Assembly (NCBI RefSeq): GCF_900113255.1
Contig: NZ_FOOR01000018.1
Span: 1-64,000 of the forward strand
Direction: 5' to 3'
Source of the DNA: Novosphingobium sp. CF614
Lineage (GTDB): Bacteria; Pseudomonadota; Alphaproteobacteria; Sphingomonadales; Sphingomonadaceae
Length of the DNA stretch: 64,000 bases
Shown here: in pieces, positions 1 to 7,301 of the stretch
How positions within the stretch are numbered: position 1 is the stretch's first letter
How the letters are laid out: each line of letters opens with the position of its first letter
The notes under the pieces: model-generated
The model's input: only the letters and a program-made list of their open reading frames with translations
Databases searched by the model: none
What the model was told of the DNA's origin: nothing
Position numbers and translations under genes: made by a program

Positions 1-84
1 GTTCCAAACCGTCAGGCCGCGTTAGCGACCTGAACCAGCCGCTTTGAGCGGCTCACATCGTAAAGCCCCCGGCTCTGCCGGGGG
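1..84. repeat. Three consecutive hairpins, the last terminator-like
   Basis: Three inverted repeats follow one another: TCAGG (12-16) with CCTGA (29-33), AGCCGCT (37-43) with AGCGGCT (47-53), and CCCCCGGC (66-73) with GCCGGGGG (77-84). On the minus strand the last is a perfect 8-bp GC stem with a 3-nt loop followed by CTTTA, so it could end transcripts coming from the methyltransferase. Three stems in a row is more than a terminator needs and may mark the edge of an element that continues outside the window. I do not recognise the element. Confidence 0.5.
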
Positions 85-246
85 ATACTTACTGACTGCT
101 ACGCTGGCGAGGTGAGAATCCTGTTTTCGGCCACGTAACGCAGGAAAGAGGCAGCGTCGGCCCCGCCTTTGCGAGGGCGACGAATATGAAGTGGGACGAG
201 TTTTGCGCGCCATCGCCATCCTGACGAATGCGGCAAATGCGTGACC

Positions 247-1248
247 TCAGCGAGGCTTACGCAGCAGGTAGTAGCCCACACGTAAACGCATGGCGGCCTT
301 GGCCAGTTCGACGCCGAGTTGGCCCATTGCGGTCGCGAAGCTCCGCAGGCTGTCGGTATTGATAGCAATGCTGCGGCGGCGGGTCTGCGCGATGACTTCA
401 AGCCCGTTCTCGCACGCGAGCCAATCGATCGTCCGGGAACTGAATGCGTTGAGATGCTCGAGCGGTTGGATGGCGCCGCACGCCTCCGCGTCACCCGGGA
501 TCGCGCGAGCGCCTTCGGTGGCGAAGAGGGACACGTTGTGCAGCTTGCCAGCACGCAGGATGTTCTCTAGCCGCCCCCGGAAAGGAATCGCGACCTTGAA
601 CAGGCCGCCGGGAGCCAGCGTTTTCGTTAACCGCGCGAAATCCCGGCCGGGATGGACCAAATGCTCGCAGACCTGCTCGGTGTGGATGAGGTCGAAGGTC
701 ATGCCGTCGATTTTGTGGTCATCGAGCATCTGTATCCCGAGCGATACACCGTGCCTGTGTTTGTCGGCTCCAATCTCCGTCGCATATACTTTCGCGCCCA
801 TGCCGCGCGCGACACGGGCCCAGCGCCCCATACCCATGCCATAGTCGAGCACGCGGATCTCGCCGATCGGTTTACCCAGCTTGCGAAAGATACTCGCGAA
901 CTCTCCCGATATGCGCTGATAGTTGTCGAGCGTCAGTAGCCCGCTTTCGTACTCCTCGAGATTTTTCGGCCTAATCATCCGGGTGTAGATTGTGTTGAGC
1001 AGATCATCGCCCGGCACTTCGGTCTGGTAGATCAGGTCACATTGGCGGCAATGGTCGACGAAGAAATTTGCAGACTTCAGCAAAGTCCAGTCGACCTCAC
1101 CCTGCCCGGCGAAGTGCGAGGTGATCAGCGACCTGACCGGATCGTCTGAATAGCTGCATTCGTAGATGCGGGCGGGATCGCCGTCACTGCAAACGGGACA
1201 GGCCTTCCGGCCGACGAAATGGACTGGTGCCGAATCTTGGCTCTGCAT
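247..1248 (-). CDS. Class I SAM-dependent methyltransferase with N-terminal zinc ribbon
   Basis: This 333-residue protein starts with a zinc-ribbon-like part containing CPVC near residue 18 and CRQC near residue 68. A Rossmann methyltransferase domain follows, with the glycine-rich SAM motif VLDYGMGMGRWA near residue 134, the acidic strand end ATEIG about 20 residues later, and the post-core strand APGGLFKVAIP. The layout matches cytosolic methyltransferases of the Methyltransf_23 group often found in sugar or secondary-metabolite loci. The substrate cannot be told. It is a lone gene with the IS630 remnant behind its promoter side and hairpins downstream. Confidence 0.75.
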   Translation of the reverse strand: MQSQDSAPVHFVGRKACPVCSDGDPARIYECSYSDDPVRSLITSHFAGQGEVDWTLLKSANFFVDHCRQCDLIYQTEVPGDDLLNTIYTRMIRPKNLEEYESGLLTLDNYQRISGEFASIFRKLGKPIGEIRVLDYGMGMGRWARVARGMGAKVYATEIGADKHRHGVSLGIQMLDDHKIDGMTFDLIHTEQVCEHLVHPGRDFARLTKTLAPGGLFKVAIPFRGRLENILRAGKLHNVSLFATEGARAIPGDAEACGAIQPLEHLNAFSSRTIDWLACENGLEVIAQTRRRSIAINTDSLRSFATAMGQLGVELAKAAMRLRVGYYLLRKPR

Positions 1249-1606
1249 TCAGGCGACCGAGGCGCGTGCTGCCATCGTATTTCTCATTATTCTCTCCCAT
1301 GCCTTTTCCGGCGCATGACGCCTATCACACGCCGGACGATAAACATGGCTACTAGCCAGCGCGCTAATGTCGCGCATTCTAAGGCCCGCCCAGCCGCGCT
1401 CCGCAAGGGATTGCCGGGGGGGACATGCTCACGTCCGGCGTTACGTGCCACAATAGAGCCAGGGTGGGGAATGGAAAGGGCTTAACTGTAATTGATGGTG
1501 CGGATTGAGTGTAACGTGTCCATTCGTCAGACTGGTCTCAGCGTCTACTCCTGACAAAAGCCATTATTGGCGCATTTATGATGGAAGGCAACTTATACGT
1601 CCGGCT
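1249..1606. other. Intergenic stretch without a supported gene
   Basis: About 360 bases lie between the methyltransferase start and the end of the broken transposase. The small open frames here have no recognisable domain and poor coding character. The stretch must contain the methyltransferase promoter on the minus strand and one edge of the IS630 element. I could not find convincing terminal inverted repeats or a duplicated TA target. Confidence 0.5.
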
Positions 1607-2696
1607 TTATTGATTGACCGTTGCCCATGGTCGTGCTCCGATAGATGTGATTTGTTGGGGTTGTGCGATGAACCAGTTCCAGGCGTCGCAGCCGGCATCG
1701 AGGATGGCGTCGTAAGTGTCGAAGACCCGATTGCTGAGCTTGTTGCCGCGCAGATAGGCCCAGACATTTTCGACGGGGTTCAGTTCCGGGCTGTATGGGG
1801 GCAGGTGGAGCAAGGTGATGTTGTCCGGGACGCGCAGCTTGTCGCCGGTCTGGTGCCATCCCGCACCATCGATGACCAGGACGGCATGCGCGCCGGGGGT
1901 CACGTTGATGCTGATCTCGAGCAGATGCAGGTTCATCATCTCGGCATTGGCGAAAGGCAGGACGAGCGCGGCGCCGGTGCCGCGTGCCGGGCAGATGGCG
2001 CCGAACAGGTAGGCCCAGGCATAGCGCTGGTCACGGGGTGCGGGAGGCCGGGAGCCGCGCTCGGCCCATACCCGGGTCAAGGTGCCTTGCTGTCCCACGC
2101 GGGCTTCGTCTTGTCACCACAGCTCCAAAGGCTTGGCCTTGGCCTGCTCTGGCAGCGCTGTGTCTATGAGGGCGGCGAAGTCGCGCTGAAAGACGCTTGC
2201 GCCGCGGCGTCATGGCCGGGGTGACGGGGCCGCGGGACCAGGCGCCGGAAGCCGAGCCGCCGCAGCACCGTGCTCACCGTGCGTTCCGCCATATCGATGG
2301 CGAACTCGGCCTTGATCTCACGGACGAGGTCGGCCCGGCGCCTCCTGAGCGAAGTCGAAGGGGTACGACGCCATGCTCGGCCGGGTCGGGGCCGGCACGA
2401 ACCCACTGCGCCACCTTCGCTTCCTGTTCGGGCGAAAGAAGGCGTTTGGGTCCGAAATCGCCAGGCCGATCCGACAATCCGGACAAGCCTTCTTCGTTGT
2501 AGCGATGCACCCAGTCGCGAAGGGTCTGTCGGTCCATTCCCGCAGCGTGCGCCGCCTCCGCCCGCGACTTGCCTTCCAGCACCAACGCCAGCGCCAGCAT
2601 GCGCCGCGCCGCCGCCGCATCCGATGAACACCGAGCCGCACGGCGCAGCCCGGCAGCATCCAAATCCATACGCGTAATCCTGATAGCCGCGCCCAT
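1607..2696 (-). pseudogene. IS630-family transposase, broken by at least three lesions
   Basis: The minus strand encodes a full IS630-type transposase spread over frames. The N-terminal HTH part (MGAAIRITRMD onward, AGGAGG ribosome site before the ATG at 2696) runs to about 2362. There, repeat-like sequence replaces a few bases and shifts the frame. The middle part (DLVREIKAEFAIDMAERTVS) loses one A near 2190, where TTTCAGCGC replaces the expected TTTCAAGCGC. A stop TGA near 2117 then stands where the second Trp codon of LELWWQDEAR is expected. The DDE part continues in frame to 1607 with LVIDGAGWH and PPYSPELNPVENVW. The element cannot make transposase. Expected residues are from memory of the family. 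Confidence 0.85.
2343..2363. repeat. Dispersed TTCGACTTCGCTCAGGA-type repeat inside the transposase
   Basis: The plus strand reads TCCTGAGCGAAGTCGAAGGG, a half-unit of the palindromic repeat common between genes in sphingomonads. Related copies with a CTTGTCG core occur at 32249-32263, 32354-32367 and 57777-57790. Here the repeat sits inside the IS630 reading frame and causes a frameshift. Confidence 0.7.
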
Positions 2697-2886
2697 CTCC
2701 GCCTCCTTGTTTGCACGAATGCAGCGAATCACAGCTGAATTCCAATGGCAACCCCCAGTGAGTCAAGCAATCAGGCCGGGCGTATTACACGTCTCTTGCC
2801 AGGCCTGCGTCATCATCGAGAAACCGTGCGGAGTGGGTATGGGTCGACGGAGAATATCATCCTGTCCGGACCACTGCCTGGCAAAC

Positions 2887-3738
2887 TCATCTTTGCGCGC
2901 TCAGATAGAATTCGACCGGGATCGTCAGCTCGATTTCGTCGGGCCGACCCTTGGGGATGGCGGGAAGGGGCTGTGCCCGTTTCAGGGTGTCGAGCGCGGC
3001 CTGATCCAATGTCGCGAAGCCTGAGCTTCGCTGCACCGATGCGGTGAGGATGGAGCCGGCCCGGTTCATCCGAAACCGAATCTGCACCGTGCCTTGCTGG
3101 CGAGCCGCACGAGCGCGCGCGGGGAAGCGGCGATACTGCTCCAGATGTGCTAGCAGCCGGGCTTCCCAGCTCTGACTTGCGTCGCTGGACAGCCTGTCTG
3201 CGGCGGGCGCGGCAACGGTCTTCGGCGCTGTCGTTTCGGGAACAGGTGGGCCGGGATCGATCACCTCGCCCACCGGCTCCCGTACCTCGCGCGCCATCGG
3301 TGTGAGCAGGGGAAGCTGCACCAGCGGCGGCGGGACTATGTCAGGTTCAGGCTTGGGCCTTACTTCCCGCCGCTCGACTTGTTCAGGGCCAGGAGCTACC
3401 TCACGGGCTGGCCCGGGAGGGGCGGCGAGTGGTTGCAACTCGACGACCAGCGGCGCGGAGGGCGAGACGACCGCCGGTCGCACGATCCGCCAGGTGAAAA
3501 GCACACAGGCCAGAACCATTGCAGCGACTGCCGCTGTGCCGACGACCCCGACAATCCGGGTCCGCCAGTCCATCGGTTGATCGCAATAGCGGCTGTAGCC
3601 GCGAGTAAGGGGATGGGCTGCTTGCGGGCTAGCGTTGACGTCGTCGGCGAATCGGTCATAGCGATAGGAGACCATGGCGACATTGCCGGCGAGCAATCTG
3701 CCCTCATGGTCCGTCAGCCTCTGCAGATTGGATCTCAT
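2887..3738 (-). CDS. tonB: TonB energy transducer of the heme locus
   Basis: TonB links the ExbBD motor of the inner membrane to TBDRs. This 283-residue protein has a cytoplasmic N-terminus of about 60 residues, one membrane segment (VVGTAAVAAMVLACVLF, about residues 64-81), a proline- and charge-rich periplasmic spacer, and a C-terminal TonB domain. That domain shows WEARLLAHLEQYRRFPARAR and GTVQIRFRMNRAG and ends with VEFYL. Its ATG overlaps the stop of ybaN in an ATGA, which points to translational coupling. It is the last gene of the hemophore block and probably serves that receptor. The N-terminal extension is longer than in E. coli TonB. ExbB and ExbD are not in the window. Confidence 0.88.
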   Translation of the reverse strand: MRSNLQRLTDHEGRLLAGNVAMVSYRYDRFADDVNASPQAAHPLTRGYSRYCDQPMDWRTRIVGVVGTAAVAAMVLACVLFTWRIVRPAVVSPSAPLVVELQPLAAPPGPAREVAPGPEQVERREVRPKPEPDIVPPPLVQLPLLTPMAREVREPVGEVIDPGPPVPETTAPKTVAAPAADRLSSDASQSWEARLLAHLEQYRRFPARARAARQQGTVQIRFRMNRAGSILTASVQRSSGFATLDQAALDTLKRAQPLPAIPKGRPDEIELTIPVEFYLSAQR

Positions 3739-4172
3739 TGCTCATCTCCCGGCATCGGACGGCGAATGATCCACACGGCAGCGGCCAGCATCCCCGTCGC
3801 TACGGCGAAGGCTAACCCCCAACGCGGACGTACATGCAGCCAAAACAATGCATAGCCGACCGCCATGCCCAAGCAGGCTGCGACCTTGGCGTGACGCGGA
3901 ACGGCGCCTGTCGCCCGCCACGCCCGAAGGCCGGGACCGAAGCGGGGATGATCCAGCAGCCATGCTTCCAATCGAGTCGAGGACCGCGCGAAGCAGGGAA
4001 GCGCCAGCAGCATGAAGTCGGTGGTGGGGAGGAGCGGCACGAAGATGCCGACAAATCCCACAGCCACCAATAACAACCCAACCGCCAGCCATGCGGCACG
4101 GACTGCCCGCCCGCGCCGGAGCAGGTCGTCAGCCGCAGGTTCTGCACCGAGTTCAGCCAATGCGCGCATCGA
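3735..4172 (-). CDS. YbaN/DUF454 family inner-membrane protein
   Basis: This small membrane protein carries the family signature VGFVGIFVPLLPTTDFMLLA followed by CFARSSTRLEAWLLDHPRFG. Two further hydrophobic segments follow (AACLGMAVGYALFWL and LAFAVATGMLAAAVWII). The frame is open further upstream, to 4220, but an ATG at 4172 gives a normal family length (about 145 residues) and only a 20-base overlap with the heme oxygenase gene. YbaN proteins have no firm function and are often found next to heme or iron genes. Placement between heme oxygenase and tonB suggests a role in heme use, which is an inference. Confidence 0.8.
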   Translation of the reverse strand, partial: SMRALAELGAEPAADDLLRRGRAVRAAWLAVGLLLVAVGFVGIFVPLLPTTDFMLLALPCFARSSTRLEAWLLDHPRFGPGLRAWRATGAVPRHAKVAACLGMAVGYALFWLHVRPRWGLAFAVATGMLAAAVWIIRRPMPGDEQ

Positions 4173-4746
4173 CCAGCGCCTGCACGCGTGCAAATGCGGC
4201 ATTCGCGCCTGCCACCGCACGGGCTTCTTGCTCGGCTGTCAGTTCCGCCGCATCGAGAACGGCGGTGAAGGTACGCCAATGCGCGGCAGGCCCCTCGGGG
4301 GTGGGAGCGAGATGGCGCGCGCCATGCTCGTCGGAGAGCCCAATCTTCGCCGCCTCCTTGCGGAGCAAGGCCGCGCCCATGTTCGATCCTTCCGCCACAT
4401 AGAGCCAGCCCAGCGCTTCGGGAATATCGATCGCAGCGGTCTGCGCGAATGCCGGTGGTGTATCGTCCTGGGGAAGGGATAGGCCCAGGTCGGCGAGGTC
4501 GGCCACGATCAGCGGCAGGCGCCGCCGTTCCATCAGACCAGGCAGAATGGCCTGTAAAGCCACATCGTCATAAAGCGCGCCAATGTCGCGATGGAATAGA
4601 TATTGCACCGTCACGAACCGGCCGTAGCCCTCGATGGTGGCAAAGGGCGCGGCAGCCATGATCGACGTGTCGAGCCGGTCATGGGTTTCATGGGTCGATG
4701 CCTTCAGACGCTTCGCGCGGGATGGTTCGAGAATATCAGTCGTCAT
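4153..4746 (-). CDS. hemO: Biliverdin-producing heme oxygenase
   Basis: Heme oxygenase opens the heme ring to biliverdin, iron and CO in the cytoplasm. The 197-residue length is normal for bacterial HemO/HmuO enzymes. STHETHDRLD places a candidate proximal heme ligand at His22, and the distal helix is visible as GWLYVAEGSNMGAALLRKEA. The ATG has an AGGAGC ribosome site. The gene follows the Slam gene and overlaps ybaN, so iron release is encoded with heme capture. This is the strongest sign that the receptor and secreted protein upstream handle heme rather than a siderophore. Confidence 0.9.
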   Translation of the reverse strand: MTTDILEPSRAKRLKASTHETHDRLDTSIMAAAPFATIEGYGRFVTVQYLFHRDIGALYDDVALQAILPGLMERRRLPLIVADLADLGLSLPQDDTPPAFAQTAAIDIPEALGWLYVAEGSNMGAALLRKEAAKIGLSDEHGARHLAPTPEGPAAHWRTFTAVLDAAELTAEQEARAVAGANAAFARVQALVDARIG

Positions 4747-4823
4747 AGATGCTCCTATTGTGATGAAGAAAGATGCTTGGGCGCGCGGTCCGAGAGTTGG
4801 CGCTTGGGTCAGCAGGCAGGGCG

Positions 4824-6326
4824 CTAAAAGGCATAGTCCATCCTCACGGCCACGCTGGTTTTTCGATAAGAGTAGAGCCAGTCGACGTTGCTGCGGACGC
4901 GGCTGTGCTGGACGAGAACGCTCGGTGTCAGGCTGGCGAACCGCAACGCCGGGAACCGGATGTTCCCGACATAATTCTGTTCACGGTCACGGCGCTTGGC
5001 CTCGAGCAATTCGCTGTAGGCCCGATAATCACGCTGCCGAAATGACGCGAAGGCAAGCAGGCTGACCGCCTGTCCGAACTGCTTGTTCACCCCTAGCCGC
5101 AAACCATATTGGCGATAGGCGTTGACCGGATCATCGGCTTCCTTGGCGGCAAAGTCGGGGCCTGCAAACAACGTCCAGCCGCGCGGGAGCACTTTCCAAC
5201 CAGTCAGCAGAGCTTCGGTGAGCGCGCCATCAAAGTTCCGATAGGATGGCGGGCGATAGTTGAACCAGCGGCGGCTGGCCTCGATCCGGATCGCCGAAGT
5301 GGCGGAAGGATTGACCATCGTCTCCGCGCGGATGCCGATGGCGTCGTAGAGGATGTCTGATCCCAGGGAGCCGAGGTCGAAGCTCGGCGACAGCGTGAAA
5401 CTTGCCCGGGCCGTGCGATAGTCATAGCCCAGTTGCGTCGTCAGCGTCGTCTGGCTGTAACGGCCATGACCGGGATAGATGTCGCCGTAAAACAGCGCGC
5501 GGCCGGTGATACCGCTGTGTCCGCGAAGGGGAATGCGCCGGCTGACGCTGCTCTCGAAGTTGATCCCGGCCGCTTTGATCGGATCGGGCACCTTGCGATC
5601 GATGAGGCAAGTGCCGTCGTTCGCCGCCAGCAGGCAAGTGTAGCTGGCCGACGACTGGTTGAGATTGCTGCTGTAACCCGGGCCTATGGCCACCAAGCCC
5701 TGCCAGCCTTGCCGCTTGCCGAGTGCTTGGGTGAAGCTGTCGATGGTACGGCGGACGCCTGCCGCTTTATCGCCGTCCTCCGCAAGGGCGGCACGGGCGG
5801 TTTCGAACATGCGGCGTGCTTCGCGATCCTTGTGATTCTCGAACAGCACCCGCGCCAGTTCAAGCTGGCCGGGCACGAAATCGGGCTGGAGGGCGAGAAG
5901 CGTCCGATACTGATGCTCGGCCTCGTCCAGCTTGCCGTCGGTCCGCGCAAGCGCCCCCCGAGCATAAGCGACGAGTATCGGGTCACGCTCCCCAAATGCC
6001 AGATAGGCCTTCAGGAATCTTTGCACATCAGCCCATTGCCTGCGTGCAATGGCGATGTAGAGCGCCTCGCCAATTTCGCTGACCGTATTGGCGACGGTGT
6101 AGCTCTTGCCGTCGATCTCGATGGTTGATGGAACGCCGCCCAGATCGTCGGCATCCCTCAGCAATGGCCGCTCGGCCTCGGCGCTTTGCCGGTCCCGCTC
6201 GTGGTCGAGGCGCAGCCGGGTATCGGCGCTGCCCGATGTCTGCGCGGCGGCGGTGCTTGCCAGAGCGCTAGCCATGGCAAGGCTCCAGGCAAGCTGGTGC
6301 AGAAATCGGGCGCGGTCGATCGTCAC
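4824..6326 (-). CDS. slam: Slam-type outer-membrane translocon (TPR plus DUF560 barrel)
   Basis: Slam proteins carry lipoproteins or hemophilins across the outer membrane to the surface. This 500-residue protein has a signal peptide (LAMASALASTAAAQT), a TPR-rich periplasmic part (about residues 88-195, with ALARTDGKLDEAEHQYRTLL and ELARVLFENHKDREARRMFE) and a DUF560-like 14-strand barrel from about residue 210 (GPGYSSNLNQ) to the terminal aromatic residue in MDYAF. The organisation and length match Slam. It lies 95 bases downstream of its presumed substrate gene and 77 bases before hemO. Use of a neighbouring substrate is typical of Slam loci. Confidence 0.87.
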   Translation of the reverse strand: MTIDRARFLHQLAWSLAMASALASTAAAQTSGSADTRLRLDHERDRQSAEAERPLLRDADDLGGVPSTIEIDGKSYTVANTVSEIGEALYIAIARRQWADVQRFLKAYLAFGERDPILVAYARGALARTDGKLDEAEHQYRTLLALQPDFVPGQLELARVLFENHKDREARRMFETARAALAEDGDKAAGVRRTIDSFTQALGKRQGWQGLVAIGPGYSSNLNQSSASYTCLLAANDGTCLIDRKVPDPIKAAGINFESSVSRRIPLRGHSGITGRALFYGDIYPGHGRYSQTTLTTQLGYDYRTARASFTLSPSFDLGSLGSDILYDAIGIRAETMVNPSATSAIRIEASRRWFNYRPPSYRNFDGALTEALLTGWKVLPRGWTLFAGPDFAAKEADDPVNAYRQYGLRLGVNKQFGQAVSLLAFASFRQRDYRAYSELLEAKRRDREQNYVGNIRFPALRFASLTPSVLVQHSRVRSNVDWLYSYRKTSVAVRMDYAF

Positions 6327-6421
6327 GAAATAGGGGAATCCTGATGGACGGAAGGGGAACGGCTGGGAAACAGAGGCCCCTGGCGGAGCCCCTGTCCCGT
6401 TGCCGTGTCGGCTGCGAAGCT

Positions 6422-7186
6422 TCAGTTCTTCGTGCCACCGAACGCGGTGTCATATTGGTTGCTGGAGAACGTCACGATGCCGGCCAGCGCTGCGGCATTG
6501 CTGCCATAGAAGCGCCCGCTCACATCGCCGCCCGACGCCACGGTCGAGCCGGACAATGTCGCGCTGGCGCCATCGCCGATGATGTTGACGCCATCGATGT
6601 CGGCCGTGCCGATGTTCACGGTGTAACCGGAACCGGAATTGGCGATGCTGCCGGTCAGCGTGGAGGCGCCGAAGTTGGCGGTGAAGGTTCCGGTCAGCAG
6701 ACCCTTGTTGGCATAGTCGCTGATGCCCTTGACTGAATAGGTCGCGGTCCCGCTTGTCGGCACGGTCGTCGTGCCGCCATCGTCGCCCACATAATAGACG
6801 GTGTGGTCGCCTGCCGTCACGCTGGATGTCTGCGACCATTCGCCAAAGTACAGGTTGGCGCTTCCGACCTTGGCGAAATGGAATACACCAAGGTTGCTGT
6901 GGTCGGTGGGAACGCTTGTTCCGGAATTGATCGAGCTGACACCGTTACCATCGGTGCCGACCGAGGATTGTAGCCCCTGGAAGTCGACGAGATTGCTGAG
7001 TCCGGTGGCAGGCACTGCAATGCCTGGACGCCCGGAGACATGAGGACCGCCATTGATCGTGCTGGTCCCGACCACGACCTTGCTCGTGTCGCTGGATTCA
7101 CCCGCAATGCTGGCATGGGCGGCTCCGGCGAACGCCGTTGAAGCCACAAGAGCGATGGCAATCCTGTTGAGGTTCGAGAGTTTCAT
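6422..7186 (-). CDS. hphA: Hemophilin (HphA)-like secreted Slam substrate
   Basis: The ATG at 7186 follows AGGAGA and starts a Sec signal peptide ending in AFAGAAHA with no lipobox cysteine, so the 254-residue product should be soluble or released rather than lipidated. The N-terminal half has the GVFHFAKVGSANLYFGEWSQ segment seen in Slam-dependent hemophilins. The C-terminal half is a TbpB-type eight-stranded barrel with LLTGTFTANFGASTLTGSI, GRFYGSNAAALAGIVTF and the end YDTAFGGTKN. This barrel is the known Slam recognition part. The neighbouring receptor, Slam and heme oxygenase genes support a hemophore role. Binding of heme itself is inferred. A free-hemoglobin or other ligand is possible. 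Confidence 0.82.
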   Translation of the reverse strand: MKLSNLNRIAIALVASTAFAGAAHASIAGESSDTSKVVVGTSTINGGPHVSGRPGIAVPATGLSNLVDFQGLQSSVGTDGNGVSSINSGTSVPTDHSNLGVFHFAKVGSANLYFGEWSQTSSVTAGDHTVYYVGDDGGTTTVPTSGTATYSVKGISDYANKGLLTGTFTANFGASTLTGSIANSGSGYTVNIGTADIDGVNIIGDGASATLSGSTVASGGDVSGRFYGSNAAALAGIVTFSSNQYDTAFGGTKN

Positions 7187-7301
7187 GTTAGTTCTCCTAC
7201 GTTCGAGTTGCCTGCGAACAGGCGCTTGCACCCAGGGTTCGCCACCGCATCCACGTCTTCATCAGGGATCGGGAAGTGGTGGCGGCCCTGAATTTCCATG
7301 A

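Noticed and set aside
22..554. Two overlapping minus-strand frames at the start of the window
   Set aside because: They run across the hairpins and the methyltransferase end. I could not match them to any transposase or other family with confidence.
1590..2740. An intact, active IS630 insertion sequence
   Set aside because: The transposase frame is broken at three places, and I could not find convincing terminal inverted repeats or a TA duplication.
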